Shown: one piece after another, positions 17,799-25,994 of the stretch
How positions within the stretch are numbered: the stretch's first letter is position 1
Layout of the letters: every line of letters begins with the position of its first letter
Origin: CAZRAL01 sp964598005
GTDB taxonomy: Bacteria > Pseudomonadota > Gammaproteobacteria > Burkholderiales > Usitatibacteraceae
DNA length: 64,000 nucleotides
NCBI GenBank assembly: GCA_964598005.1
Contig: CAZRAL010000001.1
Coordinates: 122,640-186,639, forward strand
Reading direction: 5' to 3'
The notes under the pieces: model-generated
The model's database searches: none
The model's input: the letters and a program-made list of their open reading frames with translations, nothing else
What the model was told of the DNA's origin: nothing
Translations under genes and position numbers: made by a program

Positions 17799-19151
17799 TC
17801 AGATGTCGATCCTGACGTTGTAGCCAAGCGCTTTCAGCCCCTTACTTGTTCGCTTATTTCGTGGAGGGAATTCGTTTGGGCGAGCCCATCCTACCACCTC
17901 TCCAAGACTGCTCAAGCCAATGTGAGGAATGGCCCATTGGTCACTGCGGATAGAGTTCCACAACCTCTGGGCGACGCTGCCATTTCCCCATACAACATAG
18001 TTCAAGAGATCAAGTACCGACTTGCCGTCGTTAGATCGCTGACGCCAAAGCCACTCCCCGAATTTCTGGGCCTTGTCATCGCCAGACTGGGGAACATCCG
18101 GTAAGCCAAGGTGCTCATTTTCTTGTTTGATCGCGTGATCTCTAATCGCGTGTACACGCGAGATCGCATCGATGAACTCTTCCTCGCTCAGTTTGAGGAT
18201 ACGATCCCTTGCGAGCAGTTGTCGTAGTCGCGGCGACCAGTCATAGATCGTCCGTTCCTCGAAGGAGTGGTCGAAATCGGCGGTATGCCACCACCTCAGT
18301 GCATCCTTCAGAGCCAGCTCTGGGTTCTTGGAGTTCCTGGCGAAGAACTCCTCATAGGGGTGGCGGTTACCTTCCTTAACCTGCTTGTAGTAGTAGGCAT
18401 GCAAGAACTGGTCCGCCTGAACCCCTGGGGGCACCGTTGCATCGATCCAGTCCGGCTTGGCGTCAGGCGTCGAGACTCTCGACGCAATGGATCGCATCAT
18501 CTGAAGCGTTTCATTCCAGTCCTGCTCAAACTTCTGGAAGCGTTTTTCTGATGACCGCTTTGTGTCCACAAATACGATGCCGTGGTTTTTCGGAAGAAGG
18601 CGATTTTTGTCGAACTGCTGTTCGGCAGCGTAGTCGCGCTTCGCTAAATCAGACCCCTGTTCGGCAAGCTTGGCCTGCTCCTGATAAACATCCTTCCTCA
18701 AAAGTTGTGCTCTATCCTCAATCTCCTCAAAAAAGCGCCGCAGTTCTGACTCCATTCCTGTCTCAACCAACTCGTCATGCGATAAGAACATCCCTGCCTC
18801 GATGTTCGATACCCAGGCTCTGTCTGATAGGTTGGCAGACCCGACATAGGCTCCCGCATCGACCCACCAAATAACTTTGGCGTGCAATATATCGGGCACC
18901 AGCTTGCATTCAAAATTTGGACTGGCCTTGTCGAGAAACCACTTCAAAATCGACGGATCGACTGGAACTGTGTGGTCGTACCGTCCGAAAAATTGAAGCG
19001 GCTTCAGATGGCGGGCACATGCTTCAAACAACAGCATATTGTCCCGATTCGCATAGGCAACGGCGGCGCGCACGTGCGTGCAACCGTCGATCATTTCAAC
19101 CAAGAGGTTTTGCAGGAGCTGCTTGTTTAATGGGCCAGCGATAAAGCGCAT
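17799..19151 (-). CDS. PLD-family nuclease-like protein (450 aa)
   Basis: Residues about 1-130 form a single-motif phospholipase D (PLD) nuclease domain: LHAKVIWWVDAG with His90 and Lys92, GSANLS with Asn107, and Glu118 in NIEAG. This is the H-x-K ... N ... E arrangement of Nuc/BfiI-type nucleases, which act as dimers without metal. The remaining 320 residues are mostly helical, Trp-rich near 290 and 380-410 (RWWHTADFDHSFEERTIYDW; FGEWLWRQRSNDG), and match no family I recognise. It is followed at its 3' end by hlyD on the other strand. Its position beside a restriction-modification set suggests a defence or accessory nuclease role. Confidence 0.75.
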   Translation of the reverse strand: MRFIAGPLNKQLLQNLLVEMIDGCTHVRAAVAYANRDNMLLFEACARHLKPLQFFGRYDHTVPVDPSILKWFLDKASPNFECKLVPDILHAKVIWWVDAGAYVGSANLSDRAWVSNIEAGMFLSHDELVETGMESELRRFFEEIEDRAQLLRKDVYQEQAKLAEQGSDLAKRDYAAEQQFDKNRLLPKNHGIVFVDTKRSSEKRFQKFEQDWNETLQMMRSIASRVSTPDAKPDWIDATVPPGVQADQFLHAYYYKQVKEGNRHPYEEFFARNSKNPELALKDALRWWHTADFDHSFEERTIYDWSPRLRQLLARDRILKLSEEEFIDAISRVHAIRDHAIKQENEHLGLPDVPQSGDDKAQKFGEWLWRQRSNDGKSVLDLLNYVVWGNGSVAQRLWNSIRSDQWAIPHIGLSSLGEVVGWARPNEFPPRNKRTSKGLKALGYNVRIDI

Positions 19152-19341
19152 TTTTCTTCTCAGTCTCAGTGATTTGCCGCTTTTGCCCTGACCGCAAACT
19201 CTTCCGCTAAGAAGCGTAGCATCTGGTCATCGATGCCACCATAGCGCGCTCCAACAATACACCATGCCTGCAACGCCCATTCTCGTAATTATGTGTTGTT
19301 TTAATAGAATAACGTCCGTTGCCCTACATTGACATGGGGCC

Positions 19342-19532
19342 TCAAGCTTTATTCCGTTCAGTAGTGTCCATTTGTTCAGTGATCCAAGACTCAAGCTCAG
19401 AACGCCGAAAATACCAACTCCCACCAAGTTTAAAAGCGGGAATTTTCGGACAGCTGCAAGCATGTACACCGTTCATTTTCCCACTTTAAGGAAGTCTGCG
19501 ACTTCATCCAAGGTCAGTATTTTATTGCTCAC
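19342..19532 (-). pseudogene. Excisionase/AlpA-like small DNA-binding gene with two lesions
   Basis: Reading from GTG 19532 (AGGA upstream) gives NKILTLDEVADFLKVGK, then TGA where the family has Arg (CGA to TGA), then TVYMLAAVRK. A one-base deletion in an A run follows, after which the next frame gives PAFKLGGSWYFRRSELESWI and ends TEQMDTTERNKA. Together the pieces form a complete MerR/excisionase-like helix-turn-helix of about 63 residues. The total length of 191 bases is one short of whole codons, in agreement with the deletion. Such proteins direct excision or regulate mobile islands, so this is a relic of the island's mobility genes. Confidence 0.7.
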
Positions 19533-19692
19533 AATTTCATCCTAGCTTGCCCAACTTGCTGGCGGCATTGTTCCAAATTTAGCAGCAATGTACAATCATG
19601 CGCAAAATTGGCAAGGCTAACGCCCTCAAGCAGAGCTCCTGCATTGACCTAGGGGTCTTCTTTTTTAAATCGAACGGTCAGAGAGATAGAGC
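19533..19692. promoter_or_regulatory. Divergent spacer upstream of the PLD restriction nuclease
   Basis: 160 bases with AT-rich stretches and GAGAG just upstream of the TTG start at 19693. No conserved sequence recognised. Confidence 0.3.
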
Positions 19693-20946
19693 TTGAAATA
19701 TTTTGATTCAGGGAATCGAGACCCGGCTCATGCACTAGCGAGTTGGCTCGACGGCATTCTCAACGGAGACGTTGAAGAACTTCGCTTGCAGACCGGGTTT
19801 TTCTCACTTGATGGCATCGGGTTGCTTATCCCCGCATTGGAAAAATGCAAGCAAAATAATTATCCGACCAATGTCTTAATCGGTTCGAACGATGCCTGCA
19901 CGTTGAAAGACGACGTGATTGGCCTTGTTGATGCCTTGGGGATTCCGCGTGATGGCGCTCATTTGGGTATCGTGAGCTTTGGTGGTGCATTTTTCCACCC
20001 CAAGACTTATCACGTCAAACGATCGGACGGTTCCCAAGCGGCATTCGTCGGATCAGCTAATCTCACCGCATCTGGACTGGCGCTTCACGTTGAAGCTGGC
20101 ATTGCGTTAGATACCCGCGATGGTGATGCGCCCCACCATCTTTCGCAGATTGCTGCTGCAATTGACAACTGGTTCGCAGAGCAGCGAACTGGAATGACAT
20201 TGGTCACCGACCTACAGACGGTAGATGGACTTGTCCAAAGTGGCGTGCTCACACTTTCCCGTCCACCTCGAGCTTCACCGGAGGAAAAGAACGGAGGGAC
20301 AGACCAGAAGGCATCGCGCCCACGTCTGAAACGCCTGTTTTCATTACCAAAGGTGAAGGGCTCAACGCCCGATACCGAGGAGGAATTTGACGCAGAAGAT
20401 GAACTACCAGAGATTGACGTCAAGGCCGTCAGGGGTGATGAAGGGGAAGATTTTGTCGTAGAGATGTTGCCTCCAGCAGCCGCGCAAGCTGGCAACAATC
20501 AGGTATTTTTGATGACGTTGCAGAAAACAGATGTAGGGATAGGGCAAACCACGAAGGGAACATCCAGACGATCACCGGAAATTTTCATTCCACTAGCTGC
20601 TCGGGATGCGGATGCGGATTTTTGGGGTTGGCCACACCTCTTCAACGCTGACCCTACAAACAAAGGAAAGATGGACCGCTTTGGAGTAAAGATGCGAATT
20701 GGCACAGCCGTTGTCGATGTAAATATGATGACTTGGCCTGCAAAACATGATTTTAGATTGCGCAGTGAGCAACTGCGCAGCGCTGGCAACATCGGAGATA
20801 TCCTTTACATGGAGCGCAGCGATGGCCAGTCTGGGTTTACTTATTACGTCGAAGTCATCCCTCAAGGATCAGCTCGTCACGGTCAATACTTGGCCCGGTG
20901 TGTGAACGCAGTGCGTAACTCGACCAGGAAATGGGGCTATATCTAA
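19693..20946 (+). CDS. BfiI/NgoFVII-like restriction endonuclease (PLD nuclease plus B3-like domain)
   Basis: Starts at TTG with GAGAG upstream. Residues 1-170 are a PLD nuclease: FHPKTYHV with His102 and Lys104, GSANLT with Asn123, and Glu134. Residues about 185-265 are a charged, acidic linker. Residues 270-417 (RRSPEIFIPLAARDADADFW; KMRIGTAVVDVNMMTWPAKH; LRSAGNIGDILYMERSDG) look like the plant-B3-like DNA-recognition domain of BfiI and NgoFVII. Such enzymes cut DNA without metal ions near an asymmetric site, as dimers sharing one active site. The gene converges with, and overlaps by four bases, the methyltransferase pair on the other strand. Domain order and length fit the family; the recognition site cannot be read from sequence. 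Confidence 0.8.
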   Translation: MKYFDSGNRDPAHALASWLDGILNGDVEELRLQTGFFSLDGIGLLIPALEKCKQNNYPTNVLIGSNDACTLKDDVIGLVDALGIPRDGAHLGIVSFGGAFFHPKTYHVKRSDGSQAAFVGSANLTASGLALHVEAGIALDTRDGDAPHHLSQIAAAIDNWFAEQRTGMTLVTDLQTVDGLVQSGVLTLSRPPRASPEEKNGGTDQKASRPRLKRLFSLPKVKGSTPDTEEEFDAEDELPEIDVKAVRGDEGEDFVVEMLPPAAAQAGNNQVFLMTLQKTDVGIGQTTKGTSRRSPEIFIPLAARDADADFWGWPHLFNADPTNKGKMDRFGVKMRIGTAVVDVNMMTWPAKHDFRLRSEQLRSAGNIGDILYMERSDGQSGFTYYVEVIPQGSARHGQYLARCVNAVRNSTRKWGYI

Positions 20947-22544
20947 ATAGGTTTGCGGAGCGCCAGAATTTCTTCGGATGACATGGCGTTCTTTTTAAAG
21001 ATATCCCGAGACACGAGCATATCCATTGATAAAGATTCTGCCACCTCGAATCCAATCAGGCGCGCAACATCTTGCAATAAGCCAGCAGTTTCGATACCGA
21101 CACGGTGACCTCCGGCAATTGTGTGGTTGTTCCCGACGACAACAAAGGCATACCGGCCTGGTTTTAGAGCGTGGTAAATACCCTGCATTACTTCCGTCAT
21201 ATCAAAGAAGTATTTTGAGAGAAGCGCCGGTAGATTGCGGCGCCGGAAGCCGACACTCCCGCCCGAGTTCAATGAGTCGATTCGACGGATGAGATCTCTA
21301 ACCGCAATAGGAAGAATTTCTCCTGACGACTCGAATCGATCTAGATATCCACGCCGCAGGCCCTCGGATACCTCACGATTTCCGATCATCTGTTGATCAC
21401 GACCACGGTGCTCCGGTCTCGGTAGCAAGCCGAGGTAGCAGAGACTCAAACGATCTGTATCTAAATATGGGAGTGCGGTTGCATATGGCGGCGATGTGAT
21501 GACGACATCTACTGAATCCCGCCCCCAAACTTCTGAACATAAGCGTGCGTCTCCTTCGATTATTTCAAATTTCGGCTGCACAACAGGGCCATTCTGAAAA
21601 AGGAAGGCAAGTACCGCTCGAACAGAGCGCCCCAACTCCTCCAAAAACTCGCGCTTGGGGTCAATATCAACATCTAGTCGAACATCTTTTCGTACACGTA
21701 AATCGTCATTTTTTTGCCACGAAACGCTACGTATGATGTTACTCAGAGAAACCTGCATTAGATCACGCGCATATTCATCGTTGACCCGCTGTATTGCAAG
21801 GCTGATATCGTCAAGCCCAGACAATACCTCCGGAGAAAACCAAGACGAAAGATAATTCTTATCAGCATCCGGGAGCGCATCAAAATAGCCCAGTCGCTTC
21901 GTCTTACGACTCTCGGCTGCCATTAACTCTTTCCTAATCACTTCGTAACTACGAGCGATGCCATCTGCATTTGCAGACAATAATCGCGCCTTGGCTGTGC
22001 TCATAAAAACTGATAAGGGATTCATATCGAGCCCGCGCCCTTTGCAGTTAGCCAAGATTGATTCAACGACCGTAGTTCCACTTCCACTCATCGGGTCTGC
22101 AACGACAGATCCGGGTTGCGCTCCTGATATATTGATTAGCGAACGAACTAGTTGAGGGAAGAACTTCCCGCGATACTCATGCACACCGTGAGTGCCATAG
22201 CGAAGGCAGCGCCGATTCGGCAGTGGTATTTCATCAACGAATGGAAGCTGGCGACGCAACATATCAATAGCAACACCGTTTCGAACAAGGTTTATTGTTG
22301 ATTCACGAAGCGTCTGTGTCGTTATCGTTGATACACCTACCTGATCGACAGCCTCCCAATACGCCAATCGATCCGCGAGCTCCGCTGCAGAAAGTAGTGA
22401 AGTTACTTCAAATTCTGTAACAGTGTCTTCGGGCGTGCCAAGAGGGCGAGGAATATCTGCCGACAAAGCTTGCAGCTCACGCAAGGCCAGTATGCGTTCG
22501 AATGGCTGTATGTAAGGCTTAATACGTATGCGCAAGTTGTTCAT
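20943..22544 (-). CDS. DNA methyltransferase, probable N4-cytosine type (533 aa)
   Basis: AdoMet-binding motif I is DPMSGSGTT at residues 150-158, and the catalytic motif IV is TSPPY near residue 350. The SPPY form is typical of N4-cytosine methyltransferases, though some modify adenine. The first 110 residues and the region between motifs probably hold target recognition. The start overlaps the stop of the upstream methyltransferase by four bases, so the two are translated together. Two separate methyltransferases are what an asymmetric recognition sequence needs, one per strand, as in the BfiI system. Confidence 0.85.
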   Translation of the reverse strand: MNNLRIRIKPYIQPFERILALRELQALSADIPRPLGTPEDTVTEFEVTSLLSAAELADRLAYWEAVDQVGVSTITTQTLRESTINLVRNGVAIDMLRRQLPFVDEIPLPNRRCLRYGTHGVHEYRGKFFPQLVRSLINISGAQPGSVVADPMSGSGTTVVESILANCKGRGLDMNPLSVFMSTAKARLLSANADGIARSYEVIRKELMAAESRKTKRLGYFDALPDADKNYLSSWFSPEVLSGLDDISLAIQRVNDEYARDLMQVSLSNIIRSVSWQKNDDLRVRKDVRLDVDIDPKREFLEELGRSVRAVLAFLFQNGPVVQPKFEIIEGDARLCSEVWGRDSVDVVITSPPYATALPYLDTDRLSLCYLGLLPRPEHRGRDQQMIGNREVSEGLRRGYLDRFESSGEILPIAVRDLIRRIDSLNSGGSVGFRRRNLPALLSKYFFDMTEVMQGIYHALKPGRYAFVVVGNNHTIAGGHRVGIETAGLLQDVARLIGFEVAESLSMDMLVSRDIFKKNAMSSEEILALRKPI

Positions 22545-23950
22545 ACAGCACCTCGCGTGTTCTGAAGAATCAAAATGCTCTCAGTTTTAATTTTGCCAAT
22601 TGAGGGATTAAACGATTTTTTGGATGATTGCATCGTCCGGTCAATTCGCATCACCTCACGGAAACCCACTACTTTCCCCGCATTGCTGATCAGATCAGCA
22701 TTGTTGATTTTTTGACCTTTCAGCGTCGAGTCACCCACAACAAAGCAAGCATAGCCATGGTGCTTAAGTCGAGCAGTGAGCCATCCGAGAATCGCGGAAA
22801 ACTCCGTTTTGAAGGTCTCTGCTGTAGCGCCGTTTTTCCCGTTACTACTGTATTTGCGATGACTTCCGATTTCCTGCTTCTTAAACAGGGGCTGATCCAT
22901 TCCAAGCCAAATCATTCGCGTCATGTGATACAGGTGATAGCTGTATGCATTGGGATAGGGCGGAGAGCAAACCATGAGATCAAGCTGAGGAATATCCGGT
23001 AACTCCAGTAAACTTCCCTCCACAACTCGACAGTCAAATCTGGGCTCAATTAGCTCCGAATACTCTACCGCAGCACGTGTGGCTTGCTCAATCGATCTCG
23101 CAAAACGTCGAAGTGTCTCGCCAGGGGGAATATCTTTCTCACGCCTCACGTATCGAGTATCTGAGTCTTGTTTTGATACAGCGACTACAATTGCAGAGAA
23201 TGCTGTGAGGGCAAGATTCTGAGCAGGCTGACTCAGCAAATCACGGCACCATGAAAGCGCTTCCGCAAGCTCCTCAATAATGTGTACTTCAAACCAGAAG
23301 TCGAGCTTTTCAAATTGAGGACGCCACTGCTTCGAACAAAACTTTTCCTTGGGAAAAAGATCGCTCTCTTCGCGCGATGCAAGTCTGCCACTCAGATCTT
23401 TTGCACGTTGCGCGAGGGCGAGTAAATCTGACGCATCCGCCTCGGATATCACACCAGTCTTGGCTCTTGAAATCATGCACGCAAGTGGATTGGCATCGAT
23501 ACCCACGGCGTGTCGCTTTAAGGTGAGCGCCTCGACGAGTGTTGTGCCACTGCCGCAAAAAATGTCACCGACTACGTCGCCAACTCCAGATAACTCCTGA
23601 ATAAGCGCGTTGGGAATCTGAGGAATGAACTTTGCAGGATATGGATGCAGTCCATGTGTAAGGTAGCTTGTCTTCGCACCGGCAAAATCCCAATCAATAG
23701 CAGCCAGGTTGCCCAAGTAAGGCGCGCGCGCTTCAGCAATGATCAACTTTGACTCGACAACCTCTGCCTCACCGGATGCGTGGGCAAATCCTACTACCGC
23801 ATCAGCCTCGGATGCGGTGAAGGATCGCCATCCGTGCCTATTACGCCCCGGCTCAGGAACATGCCCGACCTTAAGCCAACGCAACAGTGTATCTTTATGC
23901 ACCCCAGCCATACGAGCGACTTCAACTGTGGATAGTCGATCTGTTTTCAT
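22541..23950 (-). CDS. DNA methyltransferase with N-terminal MerR-like HTH
   Basis: The preferred start is ATG 23950 (GGAAAA seven bases upstream), giving 469 residues; the frame is open to an ATG at 24055 but the extra 35 residues do not resemble the family. Residues 5-55 are a MerR-like helix-turn-helix (STVEVARMAGVHKDTLLRWL, then GRNRHGWRSFTASEADAV). Motif I is DIFCGSGTT (about 129-137) and motif IV is CSPPYPNAYSYHLYH near residue 345, again the SPPY form. N-terminal helix-turn-helix parts in methyltransferases are known to repress their own operon. A tandem ten-base repeat lies just upstream of the start and could be the operator. Confidence 0.85.
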   Translation of the reverse strand: MKTDRLSTVEVARMAGVHKDTLLRWLKVGHVPEPGRNRHGWRSFTASEADAVVGFAHASGEAEVVESKLIIAEARAPYLGNLAAIDWDFAGAKTSYLTHGLHPYPAKFIPQIPNALIQELSGVGDVVGDIFCGSGTTLVEALTLKRHAVGIDANPLACMISRAKTGVISEADASDLLALAQRAKDLSGRLASREESDLFPKEKFCSKQWRPQFEKLDFWFEVHIIEELAEALSWCRDLLSQPAQNLALTAFSAIVVAVSKQDSDTRYVRREKDIPPGETLRRFARSIEQATRAAVEYSELIEPRFDCRVVEGSLLELPDIPQLDLMVCSPPYPNAYSYHLYHMTRMIWLGMDQPLFKKQEIGSHRKYSSNGKNGATAETFKTEFSAILGWLTARLKHHGYACFVVGDSTLKGQKINNADLISNAGKVVGFREVMRIDRTMQSSKKSFNPSIGKIKTESILILQNTRGAV

Positions 23951-23976
23951 TTGTGCATTTTCCATGGTCGCCATTT

Positions 23977-23996
23977 TTGCATATACTTGCATATAC
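23977..23996. promoter_or_regulatory. Tandem repeat TTGCATATAC x2, candidate operator
   Basis: Two exact adjacent copies of the ten-base unit TTGCATATAC lie 26 bases upstream of the preferred start of the HTH-methyltransferase. The spacing of one helical turn is typical for a dimeric regulator. Binding by the protein's own helix-turn-helix is inference. Confidence 0.45.
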
Positions 23997-24253
23997 GTAA
24001 AGCGATCCAAAATGCTTGATATATCTGCTGCGTATTGTTCTGCAGCTACCAACATAAACTAGAGTCAAGATAATCGCACAGACGCAGGTTTGATTCAGAA
24101 ATTTGAGTCGAACTAAGCCAGAGGCGCAACGACTGGTCGAGAAATGTGCCATCCCACTCCAGCCCAAAGGTCAAAACGCTTATCAGTAGAAAACGGCCAA
24201 ATCCTTGAATCCGCGGTCTTTTGCGGGATATTTTGCTAAACTGTTTGGAGATT

Positions 24254-24285
24254 AGACGCCGGTTCGGTTCCTGCTTACACTACCA
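24254..24285 (+). other. Possible degraded tRNA/tmRNA 3' end (att-like remnant)
   Basis: AGACGCCGGTTCGGTTCCTGC resembles a T-arm: stem GCCGG/CCTGC with one mismatch and loop TTCGGTT, against the canonical TTCRANN. After ten bases comes ACCA. The GACGC-GGTTC-...-TCC-GC pattern is close to tmRNA 3' ends as I remember them. No acceptor 5' strand is present, so it is not a functional RNA. It could be the attachment-site copy left by the island at 17799-24055. Confidence 0.35.
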
Positions 24286-24291
24286 AATAAT

Positions 24292-24322
24292 AAAAAGCCT
24301 GCAATAACTTCCAGGCTTTTTT
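24292..24322 (+). terminator. Intrinsic terminator
   Basis: AAAAAGCCTG, short loop, CAGGCTTTTTT. The A-rich left side and T-rich right side make it bidirectional. It follows the tRNA-like remnant and isolates the ahcY leader from upstream transcription. Confidence 0.75.
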
Positions 24323-24422
24323 GCATTTTACGAGATGATATTCATTTTATAGAATGGACTCAATTGCTGTAAATTCTGGCACGAGATGGCGGAGAAGTCG
24401 AAGTTTCGCTAGAATGCATTTT

Positions 24423-24490
24423 CCGAGGAGCGTTGCGACTGGTCATCAATAGGGCCAGCCAGGCTCGGAAAGATCAAACGGCGCTCGCAA
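24423..24490 (+). promoter_or_regulatory. SAH riboswitch
   Basis: CCGAGGAGCGTTGCGAC, a variable stem, CCAGGCTCGG, and AACGGCGCTCGCAA match the S-adenosylhomocysteine riboswitch consensus found upstream of ahcY in proteobacteria. CCGAG pairs with CTCGG, and AGCG with CGCT. SAH binding turns the downstream gene on, so the cell makes the hydrolase when its substrate accumulates. Confidence 0.85.
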
Positions 24491-24516
24491 TCTGAAAGGT
24501 TGCGGGCGCTTTTTTT
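24480..24516 (+). terminator. Hairpin and T tract overlapping the riboswitch 3' end
   Basis: GGCGCTCGCAA, loop TCTGAAAGG, TTGCGGGCGCT, then seven T. The left arm is also the 3' strand of the SAH aptamer, so aptamer folding and this terminator exclude each other. This suggests control by transcription antitermination when SAH is bound. Confidence 0.7.
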
Positions 24517-24557
24517 CGCCTGCGAAATCGATGACGAGCGATATGAAAGGAAAATTT

Positions 24558-25994
24558 ATGAACGCTATTCTCAAATCAAAAAATACTTCTACAGGGGACT
24601 ACCACGTAGCCAATCTGGGCCTCGCAGACTGGGGGCGGCGGGAGATCAAAATTGCCGAGACCGAAATGCCGGGACTCATGGCGATCCGTGAAGAATTTGT
24701 ACCTACCCAGCCGTTGCGCGGGGCGCGGATCACCGGTTCGTTGCACATGACGATTCAAACCGCAGTGTTGATTGAAACGCTGCAGGCATTGGGGGCCGAG
24801 GTGCGCTGGGCATCGTGCAACATTTTTTCCACGCAGGACCACGCGGCAGCGGCGATTGCCGCTGCAGGCACGCCCGTATTTGCTTACAAGGGTGAGTCGC
24901 TTGAGGAATATTGGGATTACACGCACCGCATTTTCGAGTGGCCCGATCAGGGCTATTCCAACATGATTCTGGACGATGGGGGTGACGCCACCTTGCTGCT
25001 GCATTTGGGAGCGCGTGCCGAAACTGACTCAACGCTGCTTAACCGGCCTTCCAGCGAGGAAGAAACCTGCCTTTTTGCGGCGATCAAGGCCAAATTGGCG
25101 AAAGAGCCCACGTGGTACTCCACCCGTCTGAAACATATCAAGGGCGTGACGGAAGAAACGACCACCGGAGTACACCGGTTGTACCAAATGCACAAGGAAG
25201 GTCGTCTTGCTTTTCCGGCCATCAATGTGAACGATTCGGTGACCAAGTCCAAGTTCGACAATTTATACGGCTGCCGTGAGTCGCTGGTGGATGGCATCAA
25301 GCGCGCCACCGATGTGATGATCGCCGGCAAAGTAGCAGTAGTGGCCGGTTATGGCGATGTGGGCAAAGGTTCGGCACAGGCGTTGCGGGCACTGTCGGCG
25401 CAAGTCTGGATTACCGAGATTGATCCGATTTGTGCGCTACAGGCGGCCATGGAGGGCTACCGAGTGGTGACGATGGATTATGCCGCCGACAAGGCTGATA
25501 TTTTCGTCACAGCAACAGGAAATTTTCATGTGATTACCCACGAACATATGAAAAAGATGAAGGATCAGGCCATCGTTTGTAATATCGGCCATTTTGATAA
25601 CGAGATCGATGTCGCTTCGCTGGAAAAATATCAGTGGGAAGAAATCAAGCCGCAGGTCGATCATGTCATTTTTCCCGATAGTGGCAATGGCAGCAAGCGC
25701 ATTATCCTGCTCGCCAAGGGGCGGCTGGTCAATTTGGGGTGTGGTACCGGTCACCCGAGTTATGTGATGTCTTCGTCGTTCGCCAACCAGACCATTGCGC
25801 AGATCGAGTTGTTTGCTCATACCTCACAGTACCCGGTAGGCGTCTACACGCTGCCCAAGCATCTCGACGAAAAAGTGGCACGTCTGCAACTTAAAAAACT
25901 GAATGCACAATTGACTGAATTAACGCCCCAGCAGGCTACCTATATCGGGGTAGCAAAGGATGGCCCTTACAAACCTGACCACTATCGTTATTAA
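24558..25994 (+). CDS. ahcY: Adenosylhomocysteinase
   Basis: Start ATG 24558 after AAAGG, 478 residues. Splits S-adenosylhomocysteine to adenosine and homocysteine, removing the inhibitor of all methyltransferases. Visible features: the N-terminal catalytic part (ITGSLHMTIQTAVLIETLQA; SCNIFSTQDHAAAAIA), the hinge (NVNDSVTKSKFDNLYGCRES), the NAD-binding loop VVAGYGDVGKGSAQALRAL and the C-terminal PDHYRY that closes the neighbouring subunit's cofactor site. It is regulated by the SAH riboswitch in its leader. The metF start follows its stop directly, so homocysteine production and remethylation are coupled. Confidence 0.97.
   Translation: MNAILKSKNTSTGDYHVANLGLADWGRREIKIAETEMPGLMAIREEFVPTQPLRGARITGSLHMTIQTAVLIETLQALGAEVRWASCNIFSTQDHAAAAIAAAGTPVFAYKGESLEEYWDYTHRIFEWPDQGYSNMILDDGGDATLLLHLGARAETDSTLLNRPSSEEETCLFAAIKAKLAKEPTWYSTRLKHIKGVTEETTTGVHRLYQMHKEGRLAFPAINVNDSVTKSKFDNLYGCRESLVDGIKRATDVMIAGKVAVVAGYGDVGKGSAQALRALSAQVWITEIDPICALQAAMEGYRVVTMDYAADKADIFVTATGNFHVITHEHMKKMKDQAIVCNIGHFDNEIDVASLEKYQWEEIKPQVDHVIFPDSGNGSKRIILLAKGRLVNLGCGTGHPSYVMSSSFANQTIAQIELFAHTSQYPVGVYTLPKHLDEKVARLQLKKLNAQLTELTPQQATYIGVAKDGPYKPDHYRY

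Larger units (their letters stand above)
24056..24422. other. Island/core junction, non-coding
   Basis: Holds the start side of the methyltransferase operon, about 190 bases without recognisable content, a tRNA/tmRNA-like 3' fragment and an intrinsic terminator (both listed separately), then the leader of ahcY. No convincing protein frame on either strand. Confidence 0.5.

Noticed and set aside
19227..19469. 80-residue membrane-like protein on the minus strand
   Set aside because: It is the wrong-frame reading of the broken excisionase-like gene; the correct frame restores a full HTH after a one-base shift.
23739..24062. 107-codon plus-strand frame opposite the HTH-methyltransferase
   Set aside because: Complete overlap with a well-supported gene and no family features.
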